Of a DNA stretch of 64,000 nucleotides, positions 46,551-59,400 are shown piece after piece. Numbering within the stretch: the first letter of the stretch is position 1; each line of letters opens with the position of its first letter. Where the stretch lies: positions 180,291 through 244,290 of the forward strand of contig JAPTYO010000054.1 of assembly GCA_036873135.1 (NCBI GenBank), written 5' to 3'. Under the pieces are notes generated by a model that was given only the letters and a program-made list of their open reading frames with translations, was not told the origin of the DNA and did not search any database. This DNA comes from Clarkia xantiana subsp. parviflora (taxonomy: Eukaryota > Streptophyta > Magnoliopsida > Myrtales > Onagraceae). A program made the position numbers and the translations under genes.

Positions 46551-47442
46551 CTTCTACACTGCAAACCGGTGAGAATCAAAGCCGAAAGCAATGCAGAGAA
46601 GGCGAGCCCAGATAGAAGAGCATGTATCGTATGAAAGAGAAAGAAACGAAGTATATGGAACTGGAGAGAGTTTGAACGGAGGCGAATGGTGAGGCCGCCG
46701 CCTCTAAAATCTGAACTAAACCCTGCTTAAACCTACAACGTGCGCGGTCTGTCCGGTGTTTCTTTACTGTTGATGGATGGAGTGGACGAAGAGAAGACAA
46801 CAAAACAAAGTAGGGGGTAGAGAGACGGAAAAAGAGAAGGCCCATGAAGAAATAAAATAGCTCAGACCAACACCATAGTTGTCTTCTGGGCTAGCTTGAT
46901 GGACTGACCATCTTTGTTGCAGCATTGGCCCAATAAGATAAACCTCTTTAATATATACATATCTACTGTATTATAATAATTCGACATCGGAAAACCCTCT
47001 GACTGACACGTGGACGGTTTGTCCAATCAACGTTTCTTAATTTAATCGGAATTTAATAGGGGTTCTCTAAATTTAGATACATAATCTTGATTGATTGAAA
47101 ATAAATAAGTATTTTTATCTCCTTTGGTCTTTACGCAATTTAAAGTATAAAATTAATTAAAAATTTCCTTTTAAATTCATTATTTATACAGTTGGGTTCC
47201 GAAAAACCAAGACGTTTTTATAACTGCTTTAGTAACGTGCAGAGATTCATCAGACAATAATACAGAAAAAACTGTTGTTCAACACAATAATAGCATTTTC
47301 ATAGCTTTATCTTCTTCTCTCCCGTGATGTTTTCTCAAATAATTACACAGTCATTTGAGCTCAGAAGAAAGATGATACTCGGAACAATATTGATAGGATC
47401 GTAATTGATGTATATATAATCATTTTCCAAATGTCAGGATAT
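46551..47442 (-). promoter_or_regulatory. RPOT 5' UTR/promoter and spacer to the satellite array
   Basis: Minus-strand sequence upstream of the RPOT ATG contains a GC-richer, CT-rich leader (46560-46850). Beyond 46900 the DNA turns AT-rich with no gene. This spacer separates the last gene from the satellite. Confidence 0.45.
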
Positions 47443-50400
47443 AATTCGGAGGTACGAGTGAGGAGATATCGGCAAATTAAAAATTGCGAAAAACCCATGC
47501 CTATGGAAAAATCAGTGAACTTTGAAATTAGCTAAAACGCGAAATTGACATTGGAAATATAAAATAGGCCTAGAATAAATGAAAACGCACCTGAAATCAT
47601 CCAATTCGGAGGTCCGAGTGAGGAGATATCGGCAAATTAAAAATTGCGAAAAACCCATAGGCAGCTGCCTATGGAAAAAATGGTGAACTTTGAAATTAGC
47701 TTAAACGCGAAATTGACATTGGAAATATAAAGTAGGCCTAGAATAAATGAAAACACACCTGAAATCATCCAATTCGGAGGTCCGAGTGAGGAGATATCGG
47801 CAAATTAAAAATTGCGAAAAATCCATAGGCAGCTGCCTATGAAAAAAACGGTGAACTTTGAAATTAGCTAAAACGCGAAAATGACATTGGAAATATAAAA
47901 TAGGCCTAGAATAAATGAAAACGCACCTGAAATCATCCAATTCGGAGGTCCGAGTGAGGAGATATCGGCAAATTAAAAATTGCGAAAAACCCATAGGCAG
48001 TTGCCTATGGAAAAAACGGTGAACTTTGAAATTATCTAAAACGCGAAATTGACATTGGAAATATAAAATAGGCCTAGAATAAATGAAAACGCACCTGAAA
48101 TCATACAATTCGGAGGTCCGAGTGAGGAGATATTGGCAAATTAAAAATTACGAAAAACCCATAGGCAGCTGCCTATGGAAAAATCAGTGAACTTTGAAAT
48201 TAGCTAAAACGCGAAATTGACATTGTAAATATAAAATAGGCCTAGAATAAATGAAAACGCACCTGAAATCATCCAATTCCGAGGTCCGAGTGAGGAGATA
48301 TCGGCAAATTAAAAATTACGAAAAACCCATAGGCAGCTGCCTATGGAAAAAACGGTGAACTTTGAAATTAGCTAAAACGCGAAATTGACATTGGAAATAT
48401 AAAGTAGGCCTAGAATAAATGAAAACGCACCTGAAATCATCCAATTCGGAGGTCCGAGTGAGGAGATATCGGCAAATTAAAAATTGCGAAAAAGCCATAG
48501 GCAGCTGCCTATGGAAAAAACAGTGAACTTTGAAATTAGCTAAAACGCGAAATTGACATTGGAAATATAAAATAGGCCTAGAATAAATGAAAACGCACCT
48601 GAAATCATCCAATTCGGAGGTCCGAGTGAGGAGATATCGGCAAATTAAAAATTACGACAAACCCATAGGCAGCTGCCTATGGAAAAATCAGTGAACTTTG
48701 AAATTAGCTAAAACGCGAAATTGACATTAGAAATATAAAATAGGCCTAGAATAAATGAAAACGCACCTGAAATCATCCAATTCGGAGGTCCGAGTGAGGA
48801 GATATCTGCAAATTAAAAATTGCGAAAAACCCATAGGCAGCTGCCTATGGAAAAAACGGTGAACTTTGAAATTAGCTAAAACGCGAAATTGACATTGGAA
48901 ATATAAAATAGGCCTAGAATAAATGAAAACGCACCTGAAATCATCCAATTCGGAGGTCCGAGTTAGAGATATCGGCAAATTAAAAATTACGAAAAACCCA
49001 TAGGCAGCTGCCTATCGAAAAATCAGTGAACTTTGAAATTAGCTAAAACGCGAAATTGACATTAGAAATATAAAATAGGCCTAGAATAAATGAAAACGCA
49101 CCTGAAATCATCCAATTCGGAGGTCCGAGTGAGGAGATATCGGCAAATTAAAAATTGCGAAAAATCCATAGGCATCTGCCTATGGAAAAAACGGTGAACT
49201 TTGAAATTAGCTAAAACGCGAAATTGACATTGGAAATATAAAGTAGGCCTAGAATAAATGAAAACGCACCTGAAATCATCCAATTCGGAGGTCCGAGTGA
49301 GGAGATATCGGCAAATTAAAAATTACGAAAAACCCATAGGTAACTGCCTATGGAAAAAACGGTGAACTTTGAAATTAGCTAAAACGCGAAAATGACATTG
49401 GAAATATAAAATAGGTCTAGAATAAATGAAAACGCACCTGAAATCATCCAATTCGGAGGTCCGAGTGAGGAGATATCGGCAAATTAAAAATTACGAAAAA
49501 CCCATAGGTAACTGCCTATGGAAAAAACGGTGAACTTTGAAATTAGCTAAAACGCGAAAATGACATTGGAAATATAAAATAGGCCTAGAATAAATGAAAA
49601 CGCACCTGAAATCATCCAATTCGGAGGTCCGAGCGAGGAGATATCGGCAAATTAAAAATTACGAAAAACCCATAGGCAGCTGCCTATGGAAAAATCAGTG
49701 AACTTTGAAATTAGCTAAAACGCGAAATTGACATTGGAAATATAAAATAGGCCTAGAATAAATGAAAACGCTCCTGAAATCATCCAATTCGGAGGTCCGA
49801 GTGAGGAGATATCGGCAAATTAAAAATTGCGAAAAACCCATAGGCAGCTGCCTATGGAAAAATCAGTGAACTTTGAAATTAGCTAAAACGCGAAATTGAC
49901 ATTGGAAATATAAAATAGGCCTAGAATAAATGAAAACACACCTGAAATCATCCAATTCGGAGGTCCGAGTGAGGAGATATCGGCAAATTAAAAATTACGA
50001 AAAACCCATAGGCAGCTGCCTATGGAAAAAACGGTGAACTTTGAAATTAGCTAAAACGCGAAATTGACATTGGAAATATAAAGTAGGCCTAGAATAAATG
50101 AAAACGCACCTGAAATCATCCAATTCGGAGGTCCGAGTGAGGAGATATCGGCAAATTAAAAATTGCGAAAAAGCCATAGGCAGCTGCCTATGGAAAAAAC
50201 AGTGAACTTTGAAATTAGCTAAAACGCGAAATTGACATTGGAAATATAAAATAGGCCTAGAATAAATGAAAACGCACCTGAAATCATCCAATTCGGAGGT
50301 CCGAGTGAGGAGATATCGGCAAATTAAAAATTACGACAAACCCATAGGCAGCTGCCTATGGAAAAATCAGTGAACTTTGAAATTAGCTAAAACGCGAAAT

Positions 50401-53400
50401 TGACATTAGAAATATAAAATAGGCCTAGAATAAATGAAAACGCACCTGAAATCATCCAATTCGGAGGTCCGAGTGAGGAGATATCTGCAAATTAAAAATT
50501 GCGAAAAACCCATAGGCAGCTGCCTATGGAAAAAACGGTGAACTTTGAAATTAGCTAAAACGCGAAATTGACATTGGAAATATAAAATAGGCCTAGAATA
50601 AATGAAAACGCACCTGAAATCATCCAATTCGGAGGTCCGAGTTAGAGATATCGGCAAATTAAAAATTACGAAAAACCCATAGGCAGCTGCCTATCGAAAA
50701 ATCAGTGAACTTTGAAATTAGCTAAAACGCGAAATTGACATTAGAAATATAAAATAGGCCTAGAATAAATGAAAACGCACCTGAAATCATCCAATTCGGA
50801 GGTCCGAGTGAGGAGATATCGGCAAATTAAAAATTGCGAAAAATCCATAGGCATCTGCCTATGGAAAAAACGGTGAACTTTGAAATTAGCTAAAACGCGA
50901 AATTGACATTGGAAATATAAAGTAGGCCTAGAATAAATGAAAACGCACCTGAAATCATCCAATTCGGAGGTCCGAGTGAGGAGATATCGGCAAATTAAAA
51001 ATTACGAAAAACCCATAGGTAACTGCCTATGGAAAAAACGGTGAACTTTGAAATTAGCTAAAACGCGAAAATGACATTGGAAATATAAAATAGGTCTAGA
51101 ATAAATGAAAACGCACCTGAAATCATCCAATTCGGAGGTCCGAGTGAGGAGATATCGGCAAATTAAAAATTACGAAAAACCCATAGGTAACTGCCTATGG
51201 AAAAAACGGTGAACTTTGAAATTAGCTAAAACGCGAAAATGACATTGGAAATATAAAATAGGCCTAGAATAAATGAAAACGCACCTGAAATCATCCAATT
51301 CGGAGGTCCGAGTGAGGAGATATCGGCAAATTAAAAATTACGAAAAACCCATAGGCAGCTGCCTATGGAAAAATCAGTGAACTTTGAAATTAGCTAAAAC
51401 GCGAAATTGACATTGGAAATATAAAATAGGCCTAGAATAAATGAAAACGCTCCTGAAATCATCCAATTCGGAGGTCCGAGTGAGGAGATATCGGCAAATT
51501 AAAAATTGCGAAAAACCCATAGGCAGCTGCCTATGGAAAAATCAGTGAACTTTGAAATTAGCTAAAACGCGAAATTGACATTGGAAATATAAAATAGGCC
51601 TAGAATAAATGAAAACACACCTGAAATCATCCAATTCGGAGGTCCGAGTGAGGAGATATCGGCAAATTAAAAATTGCGAAAAACCCATAGGCAGCTGCCT
51701 ATGGAAAAAACGGTGAACTTTGAAATTAGCTAAAACGCGAAATTGACATTGGAAATATAAAATAGGCCTAGAATAAATGAAAACGCTCCTGAAATCATCC
51801 AATTCGGAGGTCCGAGTGAGGAGATATCGGCAAATTAAAAATTACGAAAAACCCATAGGCAGCTGCCTATGGAAAAAACGGTGAACTTTGAAATTAGCTA
51901 AAACGCGAAATTGACATTGGAAATATAAAATAGGCCTAGAATAAATGAAAACGCACCTGAAATCATCCAATTCGGAGGTCCGAGTGAGGAGATATTGGCA
52001 AATTAAAAATTACGAAAAACCCATAGGCAGCTGCCTATGGAAAAATCAGTGAACTTTGAAATTAGCTAAAACGCGAAATTGACATTGGAAATATAAAATA
52101 GGCCTAGAATAAATGAAAAAGCACCTGAAATCATCCAATTCGGAGGTCCGAGTGAGGAGATATCGGCAAATTAAAAATTACGAAAAACCCATAGGCAGCT
52201 GCCTATGGAAAAAACGGTGAACTTTGAAATTAGCTAAAACGCGAAATTGACATTGGAAATATAAAGTAGGCCTAGAATAAATGAAAACGCACCTGAAATC
52301 ATCCAATTCGGAGGTCCGAGTGAGGAGATATCGGCAAATTAAAAATTGCAAAAAACCCATAGGCAGCTGCCTATGGAAAAAACGGTGAACTTTGAAATTA
52401 GCTAAAACGCGAAATTGACATTGGAAATATAAAATAGGCCTAGAATAAATGAAAACGCACCTGAAATCATCCAATTCGGAGGTCCGAGTGAGGAGATATC
52501 GGCAAATTAAAAATTGCGAAAAACCCAAAGGCAGCTGCCTATCGAAAAATCAGTGAACTTTGAAATTAGCTAAAACGCGAAATTGACATTGGAAATATAA
52601 AATAGGCCTAGAATAAATGAAAACGCACCTGAAATCATCCAATTCGGAGGTCCGAGTGAGGAGATATCGGCAAATTAAAAATTGCGAAAAACCCATAGGC
52701 AGCTGCCTATGGAAAAAACGGTGAACTTTGAAATTAGCTAAAACGCGAAATTGACATTGGAAATATAAAGTAGGCCTAGAATAAATGAAAACGAACCTGA
52801 AATCATCCAATTCGGAGATCCGAGTGAGGAGATATCGGCAAATTAAAAATTACGAAAAACCCATAGGCAACTGCCTATGGAAAAAACGGTGAACTTTGAA
52901 ATTAGCTAAAACGCGAAATTGACATTGGAAATATAAAATAGGCCTAGAATAAATGAAAACGCACCTGAAATCATCCAATTCGGAGGTCCGAGTGAGGAGA
53001 TATCGGCAAATTAAAAATTACGAAAAACCCATAGGCAACTGCCTATGGAAAAAACGGTGAACTTTGAAATTAGCTAAAACGCGAAATTGACATTGGAAAT
53101 ATAAAGTAGGCCTAGAATAAATGAAAACGCACCTGAAATCATCCAATTCGGAGGTCCGAGTGAGGAGATATCGGCAAATTAAAAATTGCGAAAAATCCAT
53201 AGGCAGCTGCCTATGGAAAAAACGGTGAACTTTGAAATTAGCTAAAACGCGAAATTGACATTGGAAATATAAAATAGGCCTAGAATAAATGAAAACGCAC
53301 CTGAAATCATCCAATTCGGAGGTCCGAGTGAGGAGATATCGGCAAATTAAAAATTGCGAAAAACCCATAGGCAGCTGCCTATGGAAAAAATGGTGAACTT

Positions 53401-56400
53401 TGAAATTAGCTTAAACGCGAAATTGACATTGGAAATATAAAGTAGGCCTAGAATAAATGAAAACACACCTGAAATCATCCAATTCGGAGGTCCGAGTGAG
53501 GAGATATCGGCAAATTAAAAATTGCGAAAAATCCATAGGCAGCTGCCTATGGAAAAAACGGTGAACTTTGAAATTAGCTAAAACGCGAAAATGACATTGG
53601 AAATATAAAATAGGCCTAGAATAAATGAAAACGCACCTGAAATCATCCAATTCGGAGGTCCGAGTGAGGAGATATCGGCAAATTAAAAATTGCGAAAAAC
53701 CCATAGGCAGTTGCCTATGGAAAAAACGGTGAACTTTGAAATTATCTAAAACGCGAAATTGACATTGGAAATATAAAATAGGCCTAGAATAAATGAAAAC
53801 GCACCTGAAATCATCCAATTCGGAGGTCCGAGTGAGGAGATATCGGCAAATTAAAAATTACGAAAAACCCATAGGCAGCTGCCTATGGAAAAATCAGTGA
53901 ACTTTGAAATTAGCTAAAACGCGAAATTGACATTGGAAATATAAAATAGGCCTAGAATAAATGAAAACGCACCTGAAATCATCCAATTCGGGTCCGAGTG
54001 AGGAGATATCGGCAAATTAAAAATTACGAAAAACCCATAGGCAGCTGCCTATGGAAAAAACGGTGAACTTTGAAATTAGCTAAAACGCGAAATTGACATT
54101 GGAAATATAAAGTAGGCCTAGAATAAATGAAAACGCACCTGAAATCATCCAATTCGGAGGTCCGAGTGAGGAGATATCGGCAAATTAAAAATTGCGAAAA
54201 ACCCATAGGCAGCTGCCTATGGAAAAAACAGTGAACTTTGAAATTAGCTAAAACGCGAAATTGACATTGGAAATATAAAATAGGCCTAGAATAAATGAAA
54301 ACGCACCTGAAATCATCCAATTCGGAGGTCCGAGTGAGGAGATATCGGCAAATTAAAAATTACGAAAAACCCATAGGCAGCTGCCTATGGAAAAATCAGT
54401 GAACTTTGAAATTAGCTAAAACGCGAAATTGACATTAGAAATATAAAATAGGCCTAGAATAAATGAAAACGCACCTGAAATCATCCAATTCGGAGGTCCG
54501 AGTGAGGAGATATCGGCAAATTAAAAATTGCGAAAAACCCATAGGCAGCTGCCTATGGAAAAAACGGTGAACTTTGAAATTAGCTAAAACGCGAAATTGA
54601 CATTGGAAATATAAAATAGGCCTAGAATAAATGAAAACGCACCTGAAATCATCCAATTCGGAGGTCCGAGTGAGAGATATCGGCAAATTAAAAATTACGA
54701 AAAACCCATAGGCAGCTGCCTATCGAAAAATCAGTGAACTTTGAAATTAGCTAAAACGCGAAATTGACATTGGAAATATAAAATAGGCCTAGAATAAATG
54801 AAAACGCACCTGAAATCATCCAATTCGGAGGTCCGAGTGAGGAGATATCGGCAAATTAAAAATTGCGAAAAATCCATAGGCAGCTGCCTATGGAAAAAAC
54901 GGTGAACTTTGAAATTAGCTAAAACGCGAAATTGACATTGGAAATATAAAGTAGGCCTAGAATAAATGAAAACGCACCTGAAATCATCCAATTCGGAGGT
55001 CCGAGTGAGGAGATATCGGCAAATTAAAAATTACGAAAAACCCATAGGCAGCTGCCTATGGAAAAAACGGTGAACTTTGAAATTAGCTAAAACGCGAAAA
55101 TGACATTGGAAATATAAAATAGGCCTAGAATAAATGAAAACGCACCTGAAATCATCCAATTCGGAGGTCCGAGTGAGGAGATATCGGCAAATTAAAAATT
55201 ACGAAAAACCCATAGGCAGCTGCCTATGGAAAAATCAGTGAACTTTGAAATTAGCTAAAACGCGAAATTGACATTGGAAATATAAAATAGGCCTAGAATA
55301 AATGAAAACGCACCTGAAATCATCCAATTCGGAGGTCCGAGTGAGGAGATATCGGCAAATTAAAAATTACGAAAAACCCATAGGCAGCTGCCTATGGAAA
55401 AAACAGTGAACTTTGAAATTAGCTAAAACGCGAAATTGACATTGGAAATATAAAATAGGCCTAGAATAAATGAAAACGCACCTGAAATCATCCAATTCGG
55501 AGGTCCGAGTGAGGAGATATCGGCAAATTAAAAATTGCGAAAAACCCATAGGCAGCTGCCTATGGAAAAATCAGTGAACTTTGAAATTAGCTAAAACGCG
55601 AAATTGACATTGGAAATATAAAATAGGCCTAGAATAAATGAAAACGCACCTGAAATCATCCAATTCGGAGGTCCGAGTGAGGAGATATCGGCAAATTAAA
55701 AATTGCGAAAAACCCATAGGCAGCTGCCTATGGAAAAAACGGTGAACTTTGAAATTAGCTAAAACGCGAAATTGACATTGGAAATATAAAATAGGCCTAG
55801 AATAAATGAAAACGCACCTGAAATCATCCAATTCGGAGGTCCGAGTGAGGAGATATCGGCAAATTAAAAATTGCGAAAAACCCATAGGCAGCTGCCTATG
55901 GAAAAAACAGTGAACTTTGAAATTAGCTAAAACGCGAAATTGACATTGGAAATATAAAATAGGCCTAGAATAAATGAAAACGCACCTGAAATCATCCAAT
56001 TCGGAGGTCCGAGTGAGGAGATATCGGCAAATTAAAAATTACGAAAAACCCATAGGCAGCTGCCTATGGAAAAAACGGTGAACTTTGAAATTAGCTAAAA
56101 CGCGAAATTGACATTGGAAATATAAAATAGGCCTAGAATAAATGAAAACGCACCTGAAATCATCCAATTCGGAGGTCCGAGTGAGGAGATATCGGCAAAT
56201 TAAAAATTGCGAAAAACCCATAGGCAGCTGCCTATGGAAAAAACGGTGAACTTTGAAATTAGCTAAAACGCGAAATTGACATTGGAAATATAAAATAGGC
56301 CTAGAATAAATGAAAACGCACCTGAAATCATCCAATTCGGAGGTCCGAGTGAGGAGATATCGGCAAATTAAAAATTACGAAAAACCCATAGGCAGCTGCC

Positions 56401-59400
56401 TATGGAAAAAACGGTGAACTTTGAAATTAGCTAAAACGCGAAATTGACATTGGAAATATAAAATAGGCCTAGAATAAATGAAAACGCACCTGAAATCATC
56501 CAATTCGGAGGTCCGAGTGAGGAGATATCGGCAAATTAAAAATTGCGAAAAACCCATAGGCAGCTGCCTATGGAAAAAACAGTGAACTTTGAAATTAGCT
56601 AAAACGCGAAATTGACATTGGAAATATAAAATAGGCCTAGAATAAATGAAAACGCACCTGAAATCATCCAATTCGGAGGTCCGAGTGAGGAGATATCGGC
56701 AAATTAAAAATTACGAAAAACCCATAGGCAGCTGCCTATGGAAAAAACAGTGAACTTTGAAATTAGCTAAAACGCGAAATTGACATTGGAAATATAAAAT
56801 AGGCCTAGAATAAATGAAAACGCACCTGAAATCATCCAATTCGGAGGTCCGAGTGAGGAGATATCGGCAAATTAAAAATTGCGAAAAACCCATAGGCAGC
56901 TGCCTATGGAAAAAACAGTGAACTTTGAAATTAGCTAAAACGCGAAATTGACATTGGAAATATAAAATAGGCCTAGAATAAATGAAAACGCACCTGAAAT
57001 CATCCAATTCGGAGGTCCGAGTGAGGAGATATCGGCAAATTAAAAATTGCGAAAAACCCATAGGCAGCTGCCTATGGAAAAAACAGTGAACTTTGAAATT
57101 AGCTAAAACGCGAAATTGACATTGGAAATATAAAATAGGCCTAGAATAAATGAAAACGCACCTGAAATCATCCAATTCGGAGGTCCGAGTGAGGAGATAT
57201 CGGCAAATTAAAAATTGCGAAAAACCCATAGGCAGCTGCCTATGGAAAAAACAGTGAACTTTGAAATTAGCTAAAACGCGAAATTGACATTGGAAATATA
57301 AAATAGGCCTAGAATAAATGAAAACGCACCTGAAATCATCCAATTCGGAGGTCCGAGTGAGGAGATATCGGCAAATTAAAAATTGCGAAAAACCCATAGG
57401 CAGCTGCCTATGGAAAAAACAGTGAACTTTGAAATTAGCTAAAACGCGAAATTGACATTGGAAATATAAAATAGGCCTAGAATAAATGAAAACGCACCTG
57501 AAATCATCCAATTCGGAGGTCCGAGTGAGGAGATATCGGCAAATTAAAAATTGCGAAAAACCCATAGGCAGCTGCCTATGGAAAAAACAGTGAACTTTGA
57601 AATTAGCTAAAACGCGAAATTGACATTGGAAATATAAAATAGGCCTAGAATAAATGAAAACGCACCTGAAATCATCCAATTCGGAGGTCCGAGTGAGGAG
57701 ATATCGGCAAATTAAAAATTGCGAAAAACCCATAGGCAGCTGCCTATGGAAAAAACAGTGAACTTTGAAATTAGCTAAAACGCGAAATTGACATTGGAAA
57801 TATAAAATAGGCCTAGAATAAATGAAAACGCACCTGAAATCATCCAATTCGGAGGTCCGAGTGAGGAGATATCGGCAAATTAAAAATTGCGAAAAACCCA
57901 TAGGCAGCTGCCTATGGAAAAAACAGTGAACTTTGAAATTAGCTAAAACGCGAAATTGACATTGGAAATATAAAATAGGCCTAGAATAAATGAAAACGCA
58001 CCTGAAATCATCCAATTCGGAGGTCCGAGTGAGGAGATATCGGCAAATTAAAAATTGCGAAAAACCCATAGGCAGCTGCCTATGGAAAAAACGTGAACTT
58101 TGAAATTAGCTAAAACGCGAAATTGACATTGGAAATATAAAATAGGCCTAGAATAAATGAAAACGCACCTGAAATCATCCAATTCGGAGGTCCGAGTGAG
58201 GAGATATCGGCAAATTAAAAATTGCGAAAAACCCATAGGCAGCTGCCTATGGAAAAATCAGTGAACTTTGAAATTAGCTAAAACGCGAAATTGACATTGG
58301 AAATATAAAATAGGCCTAGAATAAATGAAAACGCACCTGAAATCATCCAATTCGGAGGTCCGAGTGAGGAGATATCGGCAAATTAAAAATCGAAAAACCC
58401 ATAGGCAGCTGCCTATGGAAAAATCAGTGAACTTTGAAATTAGCTAAAACGCGAAATTGACATTGGAAATATAAAATAGGCCTAGAATAAATGAAAACGC
58501 ACCTGAAATCATCCAATTCGGAGGTCCGAGTGAGGAGATATCGGCAAATTAAAAATTGCGAAAAACCCATAGGCAGCTGCCTATGGAAAAAACAGTGAAC
58601 TTTGAAATTAGCTAAAACGCGAAATTGACATTGGAAATATAAAATAGGCCTAGAATAAATGAAAACGCACCTGAAATCATCCAATTCGGAGGTCCGAGTG
58701 AGGAGATATCGGCAAATTAAAAATTGCGAAAAACCCATAGGCAGCTGCCTATGGAAAAAACAGTGAACTTTGAAATTAGCTAAAACGCGAAATTGACATT
58801 GGAAATATAAAATAGGCCTAGAATAAATGAAAACGCACCTGAAATCATCCAATTCGGAGGTCCGAGTGAGGAGATATCGGCAAATTAAAAATTGCGAAAA
58901 ACCCATAGGCAGCTGCCTATGGAAAAAACAGTGAACTTTGAAATTAGCTAAAACGCGAAATTGACATTGGAAATATAAAATAGGCCTAGAATAAATGAAA
59001 ACGCACCTGAAATCATCCAATTCGGAGGTCCGAGTGAGGAGATATCGGCAAATTAAAATTGCGAAAAACCCATAGGCAGCTGCCTATGGAAAAAACAGTG
59101 AACTTTGAAATTAGCTAAAACGCGAAATTGACATTGGAAATATAAAATAGGCCTAGAATAAATGAAAACGCACCTGAAATCATCCAATTCGGAGGTCCGA
59201 GTGAGGAGATATCGGCAAATTAAAAATTGCGAAAAACCCATAGGCAGCTGCCTATGGAAAAATCAGTGAACTTTGAAATTAGCTAAAACGCGAAATTGAC
59301 ATTGGAAATATAAAATAGGCCTAGAATAAATGAAAACGCACCTGAAATCATCCAATTCGGAGGTCCGAGTGAGGAGATATCGGCAAATTAAAAATTGCGA

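Noticed and set aside
56711..58069. Long minus-strand frame (about 452 codons, 56-aa period)
   Set aside because: It is a product of the 168-bp satellite period; identical stretches occur in many frames of the array and there is no start context, composition or domain of a real protein.
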